From Castellaniella hirudinis (lineage in GTDB: Bacteria > Pseudomonadota > Gammaproteobacteria > Burkholderiales > Burkholderiaceae_B), in the NCBI RefSeq assembly GCF_042651965.1, contig NZ_JBHSDY010000006.1:62001-126000 (forward strand): a DNA stretch of 64,000 nt. Reading direction: 5' to 3'. Each line of letters begins with the position of its first letter. The stretch's first letter is position 1. A program made the position numbers and the translations under genes. Below are positions 8,632 to 18,182 of the stretch, piece after piece. Below the pieces are notes generated by a model. It made no database searches and was not told the origin of the DNA. It saw only the letters and a list, made by a program, of their open reading frames with translations.

Positions 8632-9192
8632 ATGAGTCTTTCCGACATCCGCAGCTCGGCTGACGAGCGCATGGGCAAATCCATCGAAGCCCTGAAGACC
8701 AGCCTGGCCAAGATCCGCACGGGTCGGGCCCATGCCGGAATTCTGGACCACGTGCATGTCGAATACTACGGTTCCCCCGTGCCGGTGAGCCAGGTCGCCA
8801 ACGTGACCGTGATCGACGCCCGCACCCTCAGCGTGCAAGTCTGGGAAAAGACCATGGCAGGTCCGGTCGACAAGGCCATCCGCGAATCCGATCTGGGTTT
8901 GAATCCCATTTCCATGGGCGATAACATCCGCGTGCCGATGCCGGCCCTGACGGAAGAGCGCCGCCGGGACCTGACCAAGGTCGTGCGCGGCGAGGGCGAA
9001 GACGCCAAGGTCGCCGTGCGCAATCTGCGCCGCGAGGCCAATGAAACCCTGAAAAAACTGGTCAAGGACAAGGAAATCTCGGAAGACGAGGACCGCCGCG
9101 GCCAGGACGAGGTGCAAAAGCTCACCGACCGCTACGTGGCCGAGATCGACAAGCTGGTCACCCAGAAGGAAGCCGAGATCATGACGGTCTGA
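8632..9192 (+). CDS. frr: Ribosome recycling factor
   Basis: Splits post-termination ribosomes together with EF-G. At 186 residues it is the expected length. Diagnostic segments are LAKIRTGRAHAGILDHV, VWEKTMAGPVDKAIRESDLG, LTEERRRDLTKVV and VRNLRREANETLKKL, followed by the tail DKLVTQKEAEIMTV. An AGGAA site sits upstream of the ATG. The pyrH-frr-uppS-cdsA order is a widely conserved block. Confidence 0.98.
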   Translation: MSLSDIRSSADERMGKSIEALKTSLAKIRTGRAHAGILDHVHVEYYGSPVPVSQVANVTVIDARTLSVQVWEKTMAGPVDKAIRESDLGLNPISMGDNIRVPMPALTEERRRDLTKVVRGEGEDAKVAVRNLRREANETLKKLVKDKEISEDEDRRGQDEVQKLTDRYVAEIDKLVTQKEAEIMTV

Positions 9193-9215
9193 CCGTCCAT
9201 GCGACGCCACGGCGT

Positions 9216-9980
9216 ATGATCGAAACTCATTCTTCCACGCTTGCCATTCCCGAGACCGGGGACGTGCCCCGGCATGTCGCCATCATCATGGATGGCAACG
9301 GTCGCTGGGCGACCCGGCGGATGCTGCCGCGTACGGCAGGGCACGTGCGCGGCGTTCAGGCCGTGCGCCGCATCGTCGAGGCCTGCGGCCAGCGGGGCGT
9401 GCGCTACCTGACGCTGTTCGCCTTCAGTTCCGAGAACTGGCGCCGGCCGGCCCAGGAAGTCTCTCTGCTGATGCGCCTGTTCGTGCGCACCCTGGAAAAA
9501 GAAGTCGACCGCCTGGAAGCCCAGGGCGTGCGCCTGCGCGTGGTGGGCGACCTGTCGGCCTTTGACGCCCATCTGCGCGGCCTGATCGAGGCCGCCGAGC
9601 AGCGCACCGCCCGGCAGACGGCGCTGACCCTGACCATCGCCGCCAATTACGGCGGTCGCTGGGACATCCTGCAGGCCACCCGGGCCCTGCTGGCTGAACG
9701 GCCCGATCTGGCCGCGCATCCCGAGGCCCTGGACGAAGCCGCCCTGACGCCCCGGCTGGCCATGGCCTATGCCCCCGAGCCCGACCTGTTCATCCGCACC
9801 GGCGGAGAGCAGCGCATCTCCAATTTCCTGATCTGGCAGCTCGCCTATACTGAACTGTATTTCACCGACTGCTGGTGGCCGGATTTCGACGCCGGGCAGC
9901 TCGATGAGGCCTTCGCGTGGTATCGGGGGCGCGAGCGGCGCTTTGGCCGCACCAGCGCTCAATTGCGCGGCGCCGTCTGA
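9216..9980 (+). CDS. uppS: Isoprenyl (undecaprenyl diphosphate) transferase
   Basis: Cis-prenyltransferase that builds undecaprenyl diphosphate, the lipid carrier for peptidoglycan and O-antigen. The 254-residue protein carries the catalytic Asp26 in IIMDGNGRWA, the helix RTAGHVRGVQAVRRIVEAC, the LFAFSSENWRRP segment and the C-terminal signature PEPDLFIRTGGEQRISNFL. It is co-directional with frr (23-nt gap) and cdsA. The ribosome binding site is weak; the ATG chosen gives a normal N-terminal length. Confidence 0.97.
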   Translation: MIETHSSTLAIPETGDVPRHVAIIMDGNGRWATRRMLPRTAGHVRGVQAVRRIVEACGQRGVRYLTLFAFSSENWRRPAQEVSLLMRLFVRTLEKEVDRLEAQGVRLRVVGDLSAFDAHLRGLIEAAEQRTARQTALTLTIAANYGGRWDILQATRALLAERPDLAAHPEALDEAALTPRLAMAYAPEPDLFIRTGGEQRISNFLIWQLAYTELYFTDCWWPDFDAGQLDEAFAWYRGRERRFGRTSAQLRGAV

Positions 9981-10044
9981 GCGGCGCGCAGGTCCTGCGA
10001 TCGCCTTTTTGAATCGTCCACATCGGCCCTGAGGAATTCCATCC

Positions 10045-10887
10045 ATGCTGCGCCAGCGCATTCTCACCGCCATCGTCCTGCTGCTGATCGTGGCCGCCGC
10101 CGTGACGGCTCCGACCCCCTGGCCGATGCTGGCCCTGCTGGGCCTGATGACCGGTTGCGCCTTGTGGGAATGGCTGCGGCTGGTCATCGCCGGCGCCGCC
10201 GTGCGCTGGGGCGGCGCGGTGCTGGCCGTCCTCGTGCTGGTGCCGTTGTCCCGCCTGCTGGTCGATGGCCAGCCGACGCTGGAAACCGTCTTCGGTTCGT
10301 ATCTGCTGCCGCTGGCCGTGCTGTTCTGGCTGGCCCTGGCCCCCGTCGTCGTGGTGCGCGCCCGGGTGCCGGACGCCTGCCGGCCCGGCGTGCTGGCGCT
10401 GACCGGCGTGCTGGCCCTGGCGGCGACCTGGTATGCGCTGGCCTGGGTCTTTCTGCGCCACGGCGCGGGGGCGCTGATCAGCCTGTGGGCCTTGATCTGG
10501 GTGGCCGACATCGCCGCCTATTTCACGGGCCGCAGCCTGGGCCGCCACAAGCTCGCGCCGCGCGTCAGCCCCGGCAAGACACTGGAGGGCGCGGCCGGCG
10601 GCGTCCTGGCGGCCACCGCGTGGCTGGTCGCCACGGCCCTGTGGTGGCCCGACAGCTTCGGTGCGCTGCTGCTGGCGCGCATCGGTTGGGCGGGCCTGGT
10701 CGCGGCCGGCGTGGCGCTGGCGGCCTGGTCCATCCTCGGCGACCTGTTCGAATCGCTGCTCAAGCGCCGTGCGGGCGTCAAGGATTCCAGCCAGTTGCTG
10801 CCCGGTCACGGCGGCGTGTATGACCGTATCGACGCGGTGCTGCCGGTGGCGCCCGCCGCCGTGCTGCTGCTGACGGCCGGGTTCTAG
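10045..10887 (+). CDS. cdsA: Phosphatidate cytidylyltransferase
   Basis: Makes CDP-diacylglycerol from phosphatidate and CTP at the inner membrane, feeding all phospholipid synthesis. The 280-residue protein is mostly hydrophobic with about eight membrane segments. Near the C-terminus it has the CdsA signature as KRRAGVKDSSQLLPGHGGV followed by YDRID, with the metal-binding acidic residues intact. A TGAGGAA ribosome binding site is 9 nt before the ATG. It lies between uppS and dxr, the standard position. Confidence 0.95.
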   Translation: MLRQRILTAIVLLLIVAAAVTAPTPWPMLALLGLMTGCALWEWLRLVIAGAAVRWGGAVLAVLVLVPLSRLLVDGQPTLETVFGSYLLPLAVLFWLALAPVVVVRARVPDACRPGVLALTGVLALAATWYALAWVFLRHGAGALISLWALIWVADIAAYFTGRSLGRHKLAPRVSPGKTLEGAAGGVLAATAWLVATALWWPDSFGALLLARIGWAGLVAAGVALAAWSILGDLFESLLKRRAGVKDSSQLLPGHGGVYDRIDAVLPVAPAAVLLLTAGF

Positions 10888-10945
10888 AGCCAGGCCGCAT
10901 CCTTTCATCCATCGGTGCTTTTCCGCATTCACAGGTTCCGACACC

Positions 10946-12151
10946 ATGTCCGCTCAACACCGCCTCTGCATCCTCGGCTCGACCGGTTCCATCGGCGTGA
11001 GCACGCTGGACGTGGTGGCGCGCCATCCCGACCGGTTCTCCGTCTACGCCCTGAGCGCGCATAGCCGGATCGAATCGCTGGCCGAACAGGCGGCGCGGCA
11101 CGCGGCGCAGGTGGTGATCGTGCCCGATGACGCCGCCCGGGCGCGCTTCGTCGCGGCCTGGCCGGCCGGGCGGCCCCTGCCGGAAATCCGCCAGGGCGCC
11201 CAGGCTCTGGCCGATACGGCGGCCGACGCCGAGGTCACTGCGGTCATGGCCGCCATTGTGGGCGCCGCCGGATTGCCCGGGGCCTTGGCAGCGGCACGGG
11301 CCGGCAAACGGGTCCTGCTCGCCAACAAAGAAGCGCTGGTGGCGGCGGGCAGCCTGTTCATGCGGGCCGTACGCGAATCCGGCGCCGAACTGCTGCCCAT
11401 CGACAGCGAGCACAACGCCATCTTCCAGTGCCTGCCGCAGTCAGCCGATCGCGCGCGGGCGCCCGCCGGCCCGGCCGAGGGCGTGCGCCGGCTGCTGCTG
11501 ACCGCCTCCGGCGGACCGTTTCGCTGCACCGCGCTGGACCAACTGGAATCCGTCACCCCGGATCAGGCCTGCGCGCACCCCAATTGGCGCATGGGCCGCA
11601 AAATTTCCGTGGATTCCGCCACCATGCTGAACAAGGGCCTGGAAGTCATCGAGGCGCATTGGCTGTTTGCCATGCCGATGGAACGCATCCAGGTGGTCGT
11701 TCATCCCCAGAGCGTGGTGCACTCCATGGTCGAGTACCTGGACGGCTCCATCCTGGCTCAATTGGGCCAGCCCGACATGCGCACCCCCATCGCCTACGGC
11801 CTGGGCTATCCGGAGCGCATCGACGGCGGCGTCGGCCTGCTGGAGCTCGCCCGCCTGGGACGCCTGGACTTCGAAACCCCGGACCTGGCGCGCTTTCCCT
11901 GCCTGCGCTTGTCCTTTGACGCCCTGGGCCAGGGGCAGGGCGCCTGCATTGCGCTGAATGCGGCCAACGAGGTCGCGGTGGATGGTTTTCTGCGGGGGCG
12001 CATCCGCTACACCCAGATCCCGTCCATCATTGAGCATTGCCTGGACGATTCCGTGGCGCATGGCGCGCAGACGCCGTCCTCGCTGGCGGAAATCCTGGAT
12101 CTGGACGCGCACTCCCGGCGCGTGGCGGCCGGCTTCTGCCAGGCGGTCTGA
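10946..12151 (+). CDS. dxr: 1-deoxy-D-xylulose 5-phosphate reductoisomerase
   Basis: Second enzyme of the MEP isoprenoid pathway: rearranges and reduces DXP to MEP with NADPH. The 401-residue sequence has the N-terminal Rossmann motif LGSTGSIGVSTLDVV, the LLANKEALVAAG segment, the metal-binding region ELLPIDSEHNAIFQ and the flexible-loop core NWRMGRKISVDSATMLNKG. A small insertion (ADRARAPAGPAEGVRR) before the LLLTASGG motif is unremarkable. It supplies the precursors used by uppS in the same cluster. Confidence 0.97.
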   Translation: MSAQHRLCILGSTGSIGVSTLDVVARHPDRFSVYALSAHSRIESLAEQAARHAAQVVIVPDDAARARFVAAWPAGRPLPEIRQGAQALADTAADAEVTAVMAAIVGAAGLPGALAAARAGKRVLLANKEALVAAGSLFMRAVRESGAELLPIDSEHNAIFQCLPQSADRARAPAGPAEGVRRLLLTASGGPFRCTALDQLESVTPDQACAHPNWRMGRKISVDSATMLNKGLEVIEAHWLFAMPMERIQVVVHPQSVVHSMVEYLDGSILAQLGQPDMRTPIAYGLGYPERIDGGVGLLELARLGRLDFETPDLARFPCLRLSFDALGQGQGACIALNAANEVAVDGFLRGRIRYTQIPSIIEHCLDDSVAHGAQTPSSLAEILDLDAHSRRVAAGFCQAV

Positions 12152-12191
12152 TGCCCGACGCCCCTGATTTCCCCGATTCTGTATTGCTGCC

Positions 12192-13529
12192 ATGTTGCTG
12201 ACCCTGTTCGCTTTCATCCTCGCCCTGGGCCTGCTCGTGACGTTCCACGAACTGGGCCATTACTGGGTGGCGCGGCGCGCGGGCGTGCCTATCGTGCGCT
12301 TTTCGGTCGGCTTTGGTCCGGTGCTGCTGCGCCGCCACGACCGGCACGGCACCGAATGGGCGCTGTCGGCCATCCCGCTGGGCGGCTACGTCAAGATGCT
12401 GGACGAGGCGCCGCCCGAGGCGGACGAGGCCACGCGCCGCGCCGTGTTCAACGCCCAGCCGTTGATACGCCGCGTGGCCATCGTGGCAGCGGGCCCCGCC
12501 GCCAATCTGGTGCTGGCGGCCCTGATCTATGCCTTTCTGGGGATGTGGGGCACGATGGAACCGGCCGCCGTGCTGGCGGCGCCGCCGGCCGGCACGCCGG
12601 CCGCCCAGGCAGGCGTGCGCGAAGGCGACACGCTGACGGCCGTGGCCGGCGAACCCGTGGCATCCTGGCCCCAGGCCCGCTGGCAACTGATCGAACCCTT
12701 GTCTCTGGGCGGCGACGTGGCCCTGACCTTGACATCGGACGGCGGCGCGGTCCGCACGGGCACGCTGCGGCTGACGCCCCAGGCCGTGCTGCCGGACGGT
12801 CCCGATCCGCTCCTGGCCGCCGGGCTGGCGCTGCGGGCGCCGTACCCGGTGGTGGGTGAACTGGTCCAGGGCGGGGCCGCCGAGCAGGCCGGCCTGCGCC
12901 CCGGCGATCGGATTCTGGCGGCGGGCGACCTGGACCAGCCTGCCGTCGACACGTTCGTGCGCATCGTCCAGGCCCATGCCGGCCAGGCCTTGTCTCTGAT
13001 CGTGCTGCGTCAGGGCGACCGGATCTCCCTGTCCGTGACGCCCCGGGCGGAAGCCGGGGAGGGCGGCCATCCGGTCGGCCGCATCGGCGCCCTGATCCGG
13101 GCCGAACTGCCCGAAACCCTGGTGCGTCTCGGCCCGCTGGACAGCCTGTGGCAGGGCGTGCGGCGCACGGCCGACACCAGCCTGTTCACCTTGCGGATGA
13201 TGGGTCGTATGTTCGTGGGGGACGTTTCCTGGAAAAACGTCACCGGCCCGGTCACGATCGCCGAGTATGCCGGCCGCACGGCCCGCATCGGCCTGGAGTC
13301 CTACCTGGGCTTCCTGGCGCTCATCAGCATCAGCATCGGCGTGCTGAATCTGCTGCCCATTCCGATGCTGGACGGCGGTCATCTGCTGTTCTATCTGATC
13401 GAGGCCCTGCGCGGCGGCCGGCCCTTGTCCGAACGCGCGCGCGACCTGGGCCAGCGGCTGGGTCTGGGGCTGGTGCTGAGCCTCATGGTTCTGGCCCTGT
13501 TCAATGATTTTTCGCGGCTTTTCAGTTGA
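12192..13529 (+). CDS. rseP: Site-2 intramembrane metalloprotease RseP
   Basis: Zinc protease of the inner membrane that cleaves the anti-sigma factor RseA within the bilayer during the envelope-stress response. The HExxH motif is His19-Glu20-Leu-Gly-His23 in the first membrane segment, and the second catalytic motif is NLLPIPMLDGGHLLF near the C-terminus. Two periplasmic PDZ domains lie between (roughly residues 110-195 and 210-295). At 445 residues it is full length. It precedes bamA; the pairing of the protease with the assembly machine it monitors is common. Confidence 0.96.
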   Translation: MLLTLFAFILALGLLVTFHELGHYWVARRAGVPIVRFSVGFGPVLLRRHDRHGTEWALSAIPLGGYVKMLDEAPPEADEATRRAVFNAQPLIRRVAIVAAGPAANLVLAALIYAFLGMWGTMEPAAVLAAPPAGTPAAQAGVREGDTLTAVAGEPVASWPQARWQLIEPLSLGGDVALTLTSDGGAVRTGTLRLTPQAVLPDGPDPLLAAGLALRAPYPVVGELVQGGAAEQAGLRPGDRILAAGDLDQPAVDTFVRIVQAHAGQALSLIVLRQGDRISLSVTPRAEAGEGGHPVGRIGALIRAELPETLVRLGPLDSLWQGVRRTADTSLFTLRMMGRMFVGDVSWKNVTGPVTIAEYAGRTARIGLESYLGFLALISISIGVLNLLPIPMLDGGHLLFYLIEALRGGRPLSERARDLGQRLGLGLVLSLMVLALFNDFSRLFS

Positions 13530-13596
13530 TGAGGTTGTGACTTACAATCCCGCATCGCTCAAGCATGTTCTTCCACGGCCAAATAGGATTGCCAGG

Positions 13597-15960
13597 ATGT
13601 CGTCTCCCCGGAATTTTCGTCTGATCAAGCGCGCCATTCCCCTGGTGCTGGCGACCCTGCTGGCGCCCGCCATCGCGGCAGCCTTTACGCCATTCGTGGT
13701 GCAGGACATCCAGGTCAAGGGGATCGAACGCGTCGATCCGGGTACGATCTTCACCTATCTGCCCGTCAAAGTCGGCCAGACCTTCACCCAGGAAGAAGCC
13801 TCGGCCGCCATCCAGAAGCTCTATGGCACGGGGTTCTTCAACGACGTCAAGATCGACGCCCAGGGCAATGTGCTGGTCGTCACCGTCGCAGAGCGGCCCA
13901 CGATCGCCTCGATCAACTTCAACGGCATGCGCGAATTCGACGCCAAGGCCCTGACGAAATCCCTGTCCCAGGTCGGCTTCGGCCAGGGCCGGATTTTCGA
14001 CCAGGCCATGCTGGACCGCGCGGTCTTCGAACTGAAGCAGCAGTACCTGTCCAAGGGCAAGTACGGCGTGCAGATCAATCCGGTCATCACGCCGCTGGAA
14101 CGCAACCGGGTGGGCGTCAGCTTCGACATCTTCGAGGGCGATGTCGCCACCATCGACAAGATCGAATTCATCGGCAACGAGGCCTTTTCCTCCGGCACCC
14201 TTGAAGACCAGATGGAGCTGACCACCGGCGGCATGATGACCTGGTACACCGGGACCAACAAATACTCGCGCGAAAAGCTCGAAGGCGACGTCGAGCGCAT
14301 CCGCTCGTACTACCTGGATCGCGGCTACCTGGAATTTTCCATGGAACCGCCCCAGGTGTCGATCTCGCCCGACCGCAAGGCCATCTACATCACCATGACC
14401 CTGCACGAGGGCGAGCCCTACAAGCTGGGCGAGGTCGGCCTGGCCGGCGATCTGCTCGGCCTGGACGACAAACTGCAGCCGCTGGTCACCGTCAAGGAAG
14501 GTGAGACCTTCTCGGCCGAAAAGACCAACGCCGTGGCCAAGTCCATCACGGACTACCTGGGTTCGCTGGGCTACGCCTTCGCCAACGTCAATCCCAGCCC
14601 CGTGCTGGACCGCGACAATCACGTCGCCAAGCTGAATTTCTACGTCGACCCGGGCCGCCGCGTCTACGTGCGCCGCATCAACGTGGGCGGCAACACCCGC
14701 ACCCGCGACGAGGTCGTGCGCCGCGAAATGCGCCAGCAGGAAGCCGCCTGGTACGATTCGTCCAGCATCAAGACCTCCAAGGAACGCGTCGATCGCCTGG
14801 GCTACTTCACTGATGTGGACGTCAAGACCGATCCGGTGCCGGGCTCGCCCGACCAGGTGGACGTCAACGTCGACGTCAAGGAAAAGCCCACCGGCATGAT
14901 CAGCCTGGGCGTGGGCTACGGTTCCACCGACAAGCTGATGCTGTCGGCCGGCATCAGCCAGGACAACGTCTTCGGCAGCGGCAATTCGCTGTCCCTGAAC
15001 GTCAACACCAGCAAGACCAACCGCGCTGCGGTGATCTCGCACACCAATCCGTACTGGACCCAGGACGGCATCAGCAAGACCACCTCGCTGTACTACCGCC
15101 GCACGACGCCGTACGACGTGTCCGACAGCGATTCCACCGGCTGGTACACGGTCGAATCCATGGGCCTGGGCCTGAATTTCGGCGTGCCGATTTCCGAAGT
15201 CGACCGCATCTTCGCCGGCGCGACCTTCGAACGCAATGCGCTCAAGGACATCCGCCGCGACGGCACCAACCCGGCGCCGCTGGCCTACCAGAATTTCGTT
15301 GATCAATACGGCGACGTCACCAACGCCGTCATCTTCAGCCTGGGCTGGGCCAAGGACACGCGCGACAGCGCCCTGGCGCCTCACAAGGGCAGTTACACCC
15401 GCGTGTCCACCGACATCTCCACGATGGACCTGCGCTACTACAAGCTGTCCGGCCAGCAGCAGTACTTCCTGCCGATCGGCCGCTCCTTCACCCTGGCCCT
15501 GAACGGCCAGATCGACTGGGCCAAGACCTACGGCAACAGCGGCAAGCCCTTCCCGGTGATCAAGAACATGTACGCGGGCGGCATCGGCTCGGTGCGCGGC
15601 TACGAAGGCGCCTCTCTGGGGCCGCGCGACACCCTGACCGACACTTACCTGGGCGGCTCCCGGCGTATCGTCGGCAACGTGCAGCTCTATCTGCCGTTCC
15701 CGGGCGCCTCGCGCGACCGCACCCTGCGCTGGTTCATGTTCTCGGACGCCGGCCAGATCGACACGACCGACGGCTCGACCTGCGCCAACGGGCAGTACGG
15801 CCAGGTGGCCGATCCCTGCGGCTGGAAGTTCTCCGCGGGCCTGGGCCTGTCCTGGGAATCGCCGCTGGGACCGCTGCAACTGTCCTTCGGCCGCGCACTG
15901 AACGCCAAGGAAGGCGATCAGAAGCAGGTCTTCCAGTTCCAGATCGGCACAGGTTTCTGA
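13597..15960 (+). CDS. bamA: Outer membrane protein assembly factor BamA
   Basis: Essential Omp85 protein that folds and inserts beta-barrels. From the ATG at 13597 the protein is 787 residues, with signal peptide MSSPRNFRLIKRAIPLVLATLLAPAIAAA split as a basic n-region, hydrophobic core and AIAAA cleavage site. Five POTRA domains follow (first starts FVVQDIQVKGIERV), then a C-terminal barrel ending in Phe (QFQIGTGF). The frame is open upstream to 13504, but those 31 residues would precede the signal peptide and overlap rseP, so the internal start is preferred. The VRGY motif of barrel loop 6 is present (IGSVRGYEGASLGPRD). Confidence 0.97.
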   Translation: MSSPRNFRLIKRAIPLVLATLLAPAIAAAFTPFVVQDIQVKGIERVDPGTIFTYLPVKVGQTFTQEEASAAIQKLYGTGFFNDVKIDAQGNVLVVTVAERPTIASINFNGMREFDAKALTKSLSQVGFGQGRIFDQAMLDRAVFELKQQYLSKGKYGVQINPVITPLERNRVGVSFDIFEGDVATIDKIEFIGNEAFSSGTLEDQMELTTGGMMTWYTGTNKYSREKLEGDVERIRSYYLDRGYLEFSMEPPQVSISPDRKAIYITMTLHEGEPYKLGEVGLAGDLLGLDDKLQPLVTVKEGETFSAEKTNAVAKSITDYLGSLGYAFANVNPSPVLDRDNHVAKLNFYVDPGRRVYVRRINVGGNTRTRDEVVRREMRQQEAAWYDSSSIKTSKERVDRLGYFTDVDVKTDPVPGSPDQVDVNVDVKEKPTGMISLGVGYGSTDKLMLSAGISQDNVFGSGNSLSLNVNTSKTNRAAVISHTNPYWTQDGISKTTSLYYRRTTPYDVSDSDSTGWYTVESMGLGLNFGVPISEVDRIFAGATFERNALKDIRRDGTNPAPLAYQNFVDQYGDVTNAVIFSLGWAKDTRDSALAPHKGSYTRVSTDISTMDLRYYKLSGQQQYFLPIGRSFTLALNGQIDWAKTYGNSGKPFPVIKNMYAGGIGSVRGYEGASLGPRDTLTDTYLGGSRRIVGNVQLYLPFPGASRDRTLRWFMFSDAGQIDTTDGSTCANGQYGQVADPCGWKFSAGLGLSWESPLGPLQLSFGRALNAKEGDQKQVFQFQIGTGF

Positions 15961-16026
15961 TTCCCCCCGTTTGATGGCACAATAACCCCTTTTGTAGCTG
16001 CTTTGACCCTAGGTGGATTTCTCATC

Positions 16027-16578
16027 ATGTTTGTTTCAGGTCTGAATGTTTCAACCTTGGCGCAACGCGCCGTGCGTAGCCACCGGGCGCTGGCCCTGGC
16101 GGCGGCCGTGAGCCTGGGGGCGCTGTTCGTCGCGCCGTCTTATGCCCAGGGCACCAAAATCGGCTTCGTCAGCACGGAACGCATCTTGCGCGACTCCAAG
16201 CCCGCCAAGGCGGCTCAGGCCAAGATCGAAGCCGAATTCAAGAAGCGCGATCAGGAATTGCAGCGTCTGTCCGACAGCCTGCGCAGCGAAGCGCAAAAGC
16301 TCGACAAGGACGCCCCGGTGCTGTCCGAGGCCGACCGCGTCAAGCGCCAACGCAAGCTCCAGGACATGGATTCCGACCTGCAGCGCAAGCGCCGCGAATT
16401 CCAGGAAGACTTCAACCGTCGCCGCAACGAAGAATTTTCCTCCATCGTGGAAAAGGCCGATGCCGCGATCAAGAAGATCGCCGAACAGCAAAACTACGAC
16501 CTGATCATCCAGGACGCCGTCACGGTCAGCCCGCGCGTGGACATCACCGATCAGGTCATCAGCGCCCTGGGCGGCTAA
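16027..16578 (+). CDS. skp: Periplasmic chaperone Skp/OmpH
   Basis: Trimeric holdase that ferries unfolded outer-membrane proteins to BamA. The 183-residue product from ATG 16027 has a signal peptide ending near PSYAQG, then KIGFVSTERILRDSKPAKAAQ and a long charged coiled coil, ending DITDQVISALGG. A TTG eight codons upstream is open, but AGGTGGA at 16011-16017 is correctly spaced for 16027. Position between bamA and lpxD is the standard arrangement. Confidence 0.94.
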   Translation: MFVSGLNVSTLAQRAVRSHRALALAAAVSLGALFVAPSYAQGTKIGFVSTERILRDSKPAKAAQAKIEAEFKKRDQELQRLSDSLRSEAQKLDKDAPVLSEADRVKRQRKLQDMDSDLQRKRREFQEDFNRRRNEEFSSIVEKADAAIKKIAEQQNYDLIIQDAVTVSPRVDITDQVISALGG

Positions 16579-16584
16579 TTTCCG

Positions 16585-17730
16585 ATGCCTGTGCTGCTCG
16601 CGCCCGACCGGGCGCCCGCATTGTCCGATCTGCTGCGGGCGGCCGATACAGTCGGGCTGGGATGCGGCATCACGGGTGCGCCGGACGCAGGCACGCTGAA
16701 GATCGCGGGCATCGGCTCTCTGCAGTCGGCGGGCCGGTCCGAAATCAGCTTTCTGTCCAATCCCCGCCTGCAGGCCCAACTGGATGACTGCGGCGCGGCC
16801 GCCGTCATTCTGCGCCGGCAGGATTGGGACGCCTACTGCGACAGCCATGCCGGCACGCCGCCCTGGGCGGCGGTGCTGTGCCCGCAACCCTATCTGATGT
16901 ACGCGCTGCTGGCCCAGTGGTTCGATCGCCATCGCCAGGCCGGTCTGCCCAAAGGCATCCATCCCAGCGCCGTGATCGCCGACGATGCCGTGCTGGCCGA
17001 CGGCGTGCACGTCGGCCCTCTGGCGGTGATCGAATCGGGCGCGCGCATCGCAACAGGGACCCGCATCGGCGCAGGCTGCGTCATCGGCGCGGGCAGTAGC
17101 ATCGGCGCGGACAGCCTGCTGCATGCCCATGTGACGCTCTATCACGGCGTGCACGTGGGCGCGCGGGCGATCCTGCATTCGGGCGTGGTACTGGGCGCCG
17201 ACGGCTTCGGCTTCGCGCCGGATCCGCGCACCCCCGGCGCCTGGGCCAAGATCGCCCAGCTGGGCGGTGTGCGCCTGGGCGACGACGTGGAAATCGGCGC
17301 CAACACCACCGTCGATCGCGGCGCGGTCGAGGATACGGTGCTGGGCAACGGCGTGAAACTCGATAACCAGATCATGATCGGCCATAATTGCCGCATCGGG
17401 GATCACACCGCGATGGCTGCCTGCGTGGGCGTGGCCGGTTCCACCACCATGGGACAGCGCTGCGTGATCGGCGGGGCCGCCATGTTCGGCGGACACCTGA
17501 CGCTGGGCGACGACGTACATATTTCGGGGGGCACGGCGGTCACCTCGGACATCCTCAAGGCTGGGCGCTATACCGGGGTATTCCCCGTGGCCGAACACGG
17601 CGCCTGGCAACATAATGCAGCCGTGATCGGCCAGCTTGCACAATTGCGCAAGCGGCTGCGCGCCGCAGAACGACAAGGCGCCGCCGGCACATCCGGCCAG
17701 CCGACGAACCCCAAGCAGGACACACAATAA
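16585..17730 (+). CDS. lpxD: UDP-3-O-(3-hydroxyacyl)glucosamine N-acyltransferase
   Basis: Third step of lipid A synthesis: adds a hydroxyacyl chain from acyl-ACP to the amine of UDP-3-O-acylglucosamine. The 381-residue protein has an N-terminal uridine-binding domain (SEISFLSNPRLQAQL) and a left-handed beta-helix of hexapeptide repeats through residues 115-320. The active-site region reads MIGHNCRIGDHTAMAACVG. The C-terminal tail is longer and more Gly/Pro-rich than the usual ~345-365 residues. It starts 6 nt after skp and its stop overlaps the fabZ start by one base. Confidence 0.95.
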   Translation: MPVLLAPDRAPALSDLLRAADTVGLGCGITGAPDAGTLKIAGIGSLQSAGRSEISFLSNPRLQAQLDDCGAAAVILRRQDWDAYCDSHAGTPPWAAVLCPQPYLMYALLAQWFDRHRQAGLPKGIHPSAVIADDAVLADGVHVGPLAVIESGARIATGTRIGAGCVIGAGSSIGADSLLHAHVTLYHGVHVGARAILHSGVVLGADGFGFAPDPRTPGAWAKIAQLGGVRLGDDVEIGANTTVDRGAVEDTVLGNGVKLDNQIMIGHNCRIGDHTAMAACVGVAGSTTMGQRCVIGGAAMFGGHLTLGDDVHISGGTAVTSDILKAGRYTGVFPVAEHGAWQHNAAVIGQLAQLRKRLRAAERQGAAGTSGQPTNPKQDTQ

Positions 17731-18182
17731 TGGAACTCGATATCAAAGACATCATGGAAAGGCTGCCGCACCGGCAGCCGATGCTGCTCGTGGACCGCGT
17801 CCTGGAAATGGACCCGGGCAAGAGCATCGTGGCCATCAAGAATGTCACCTACAACGAGCCCTTCTTTCAGGGGCATTTCGCCCATCATCCGGTGATGCCC
17901 GGCGTCCTCATCATCGAGGCCCTGGCTCAGGCGGCCGCGCTGTTCTCCTTTGCCGACGCCGGCGCGCCGAACCTGGCCAGCACCAAGATCGCCTACTACC
18001 TGGTCGGCGTGGATGGCGCGCGCTTCCGCCGCCCCGTGGTGCCCGGCGACCAGTTGCGCATGGAGGTCTCGGCCGACAAGCTCAGCCGCTCCATCTGCAA
18101 GTACACCGCCGTCGCCAAGGTCGACGACCAGATCGCGGCCGAGGCCAAGATCATGTGCGCGGTGCGTATCCTGGAGGAATAA
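17730..18182 (+). CDS. fabZ: 3-hydroxyacyl-[acyl-carrier-protein] dehydratase
   Basis: Hot-dog-fold dehydratase of type II fatty acid synthesis. The 150-residue product contains LPHRQPMLLVDRVLEMDPG and the catalytic segment QGHFAHHPVMPGVLIIEA, with the active-site His and Glu present. It sits between lpxD and lpxA, sharing single-base overlaps with both (TAATG junctions). This couples its translation to lipid A synthesis, with which it competes for the hydroxyacyl-ACP pool. Confidence 0.97.
   Translation: MELDIKDIMERLPHRQPMLLVDRVLEMDPGKSIVAIKNVTYNEPFFQGHFAHHPVMPGVLIIEALAQAAALFSFADAGAPNLASTKIAYYLVGVDGARFRRPVVPGDQLRMEVSADKLSRSICKYTAVAKVDDQIAAEAKIMCAVRILEE

Noticed and set aside
13526..13560. 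Sigma-E or sigma-70 promoter directly before bamA
   Set aside because: A TACAAT hexamer is present but no convincing -35 partner or sigma-E (GGAAC/TCAAA) pair at proper spacing was found.
13522..15879. 785-codon open frame opposite bamA
   Set aside because: Same artefact; BamA with signal peptide, POTRA domains and barrel is on the plus strand.
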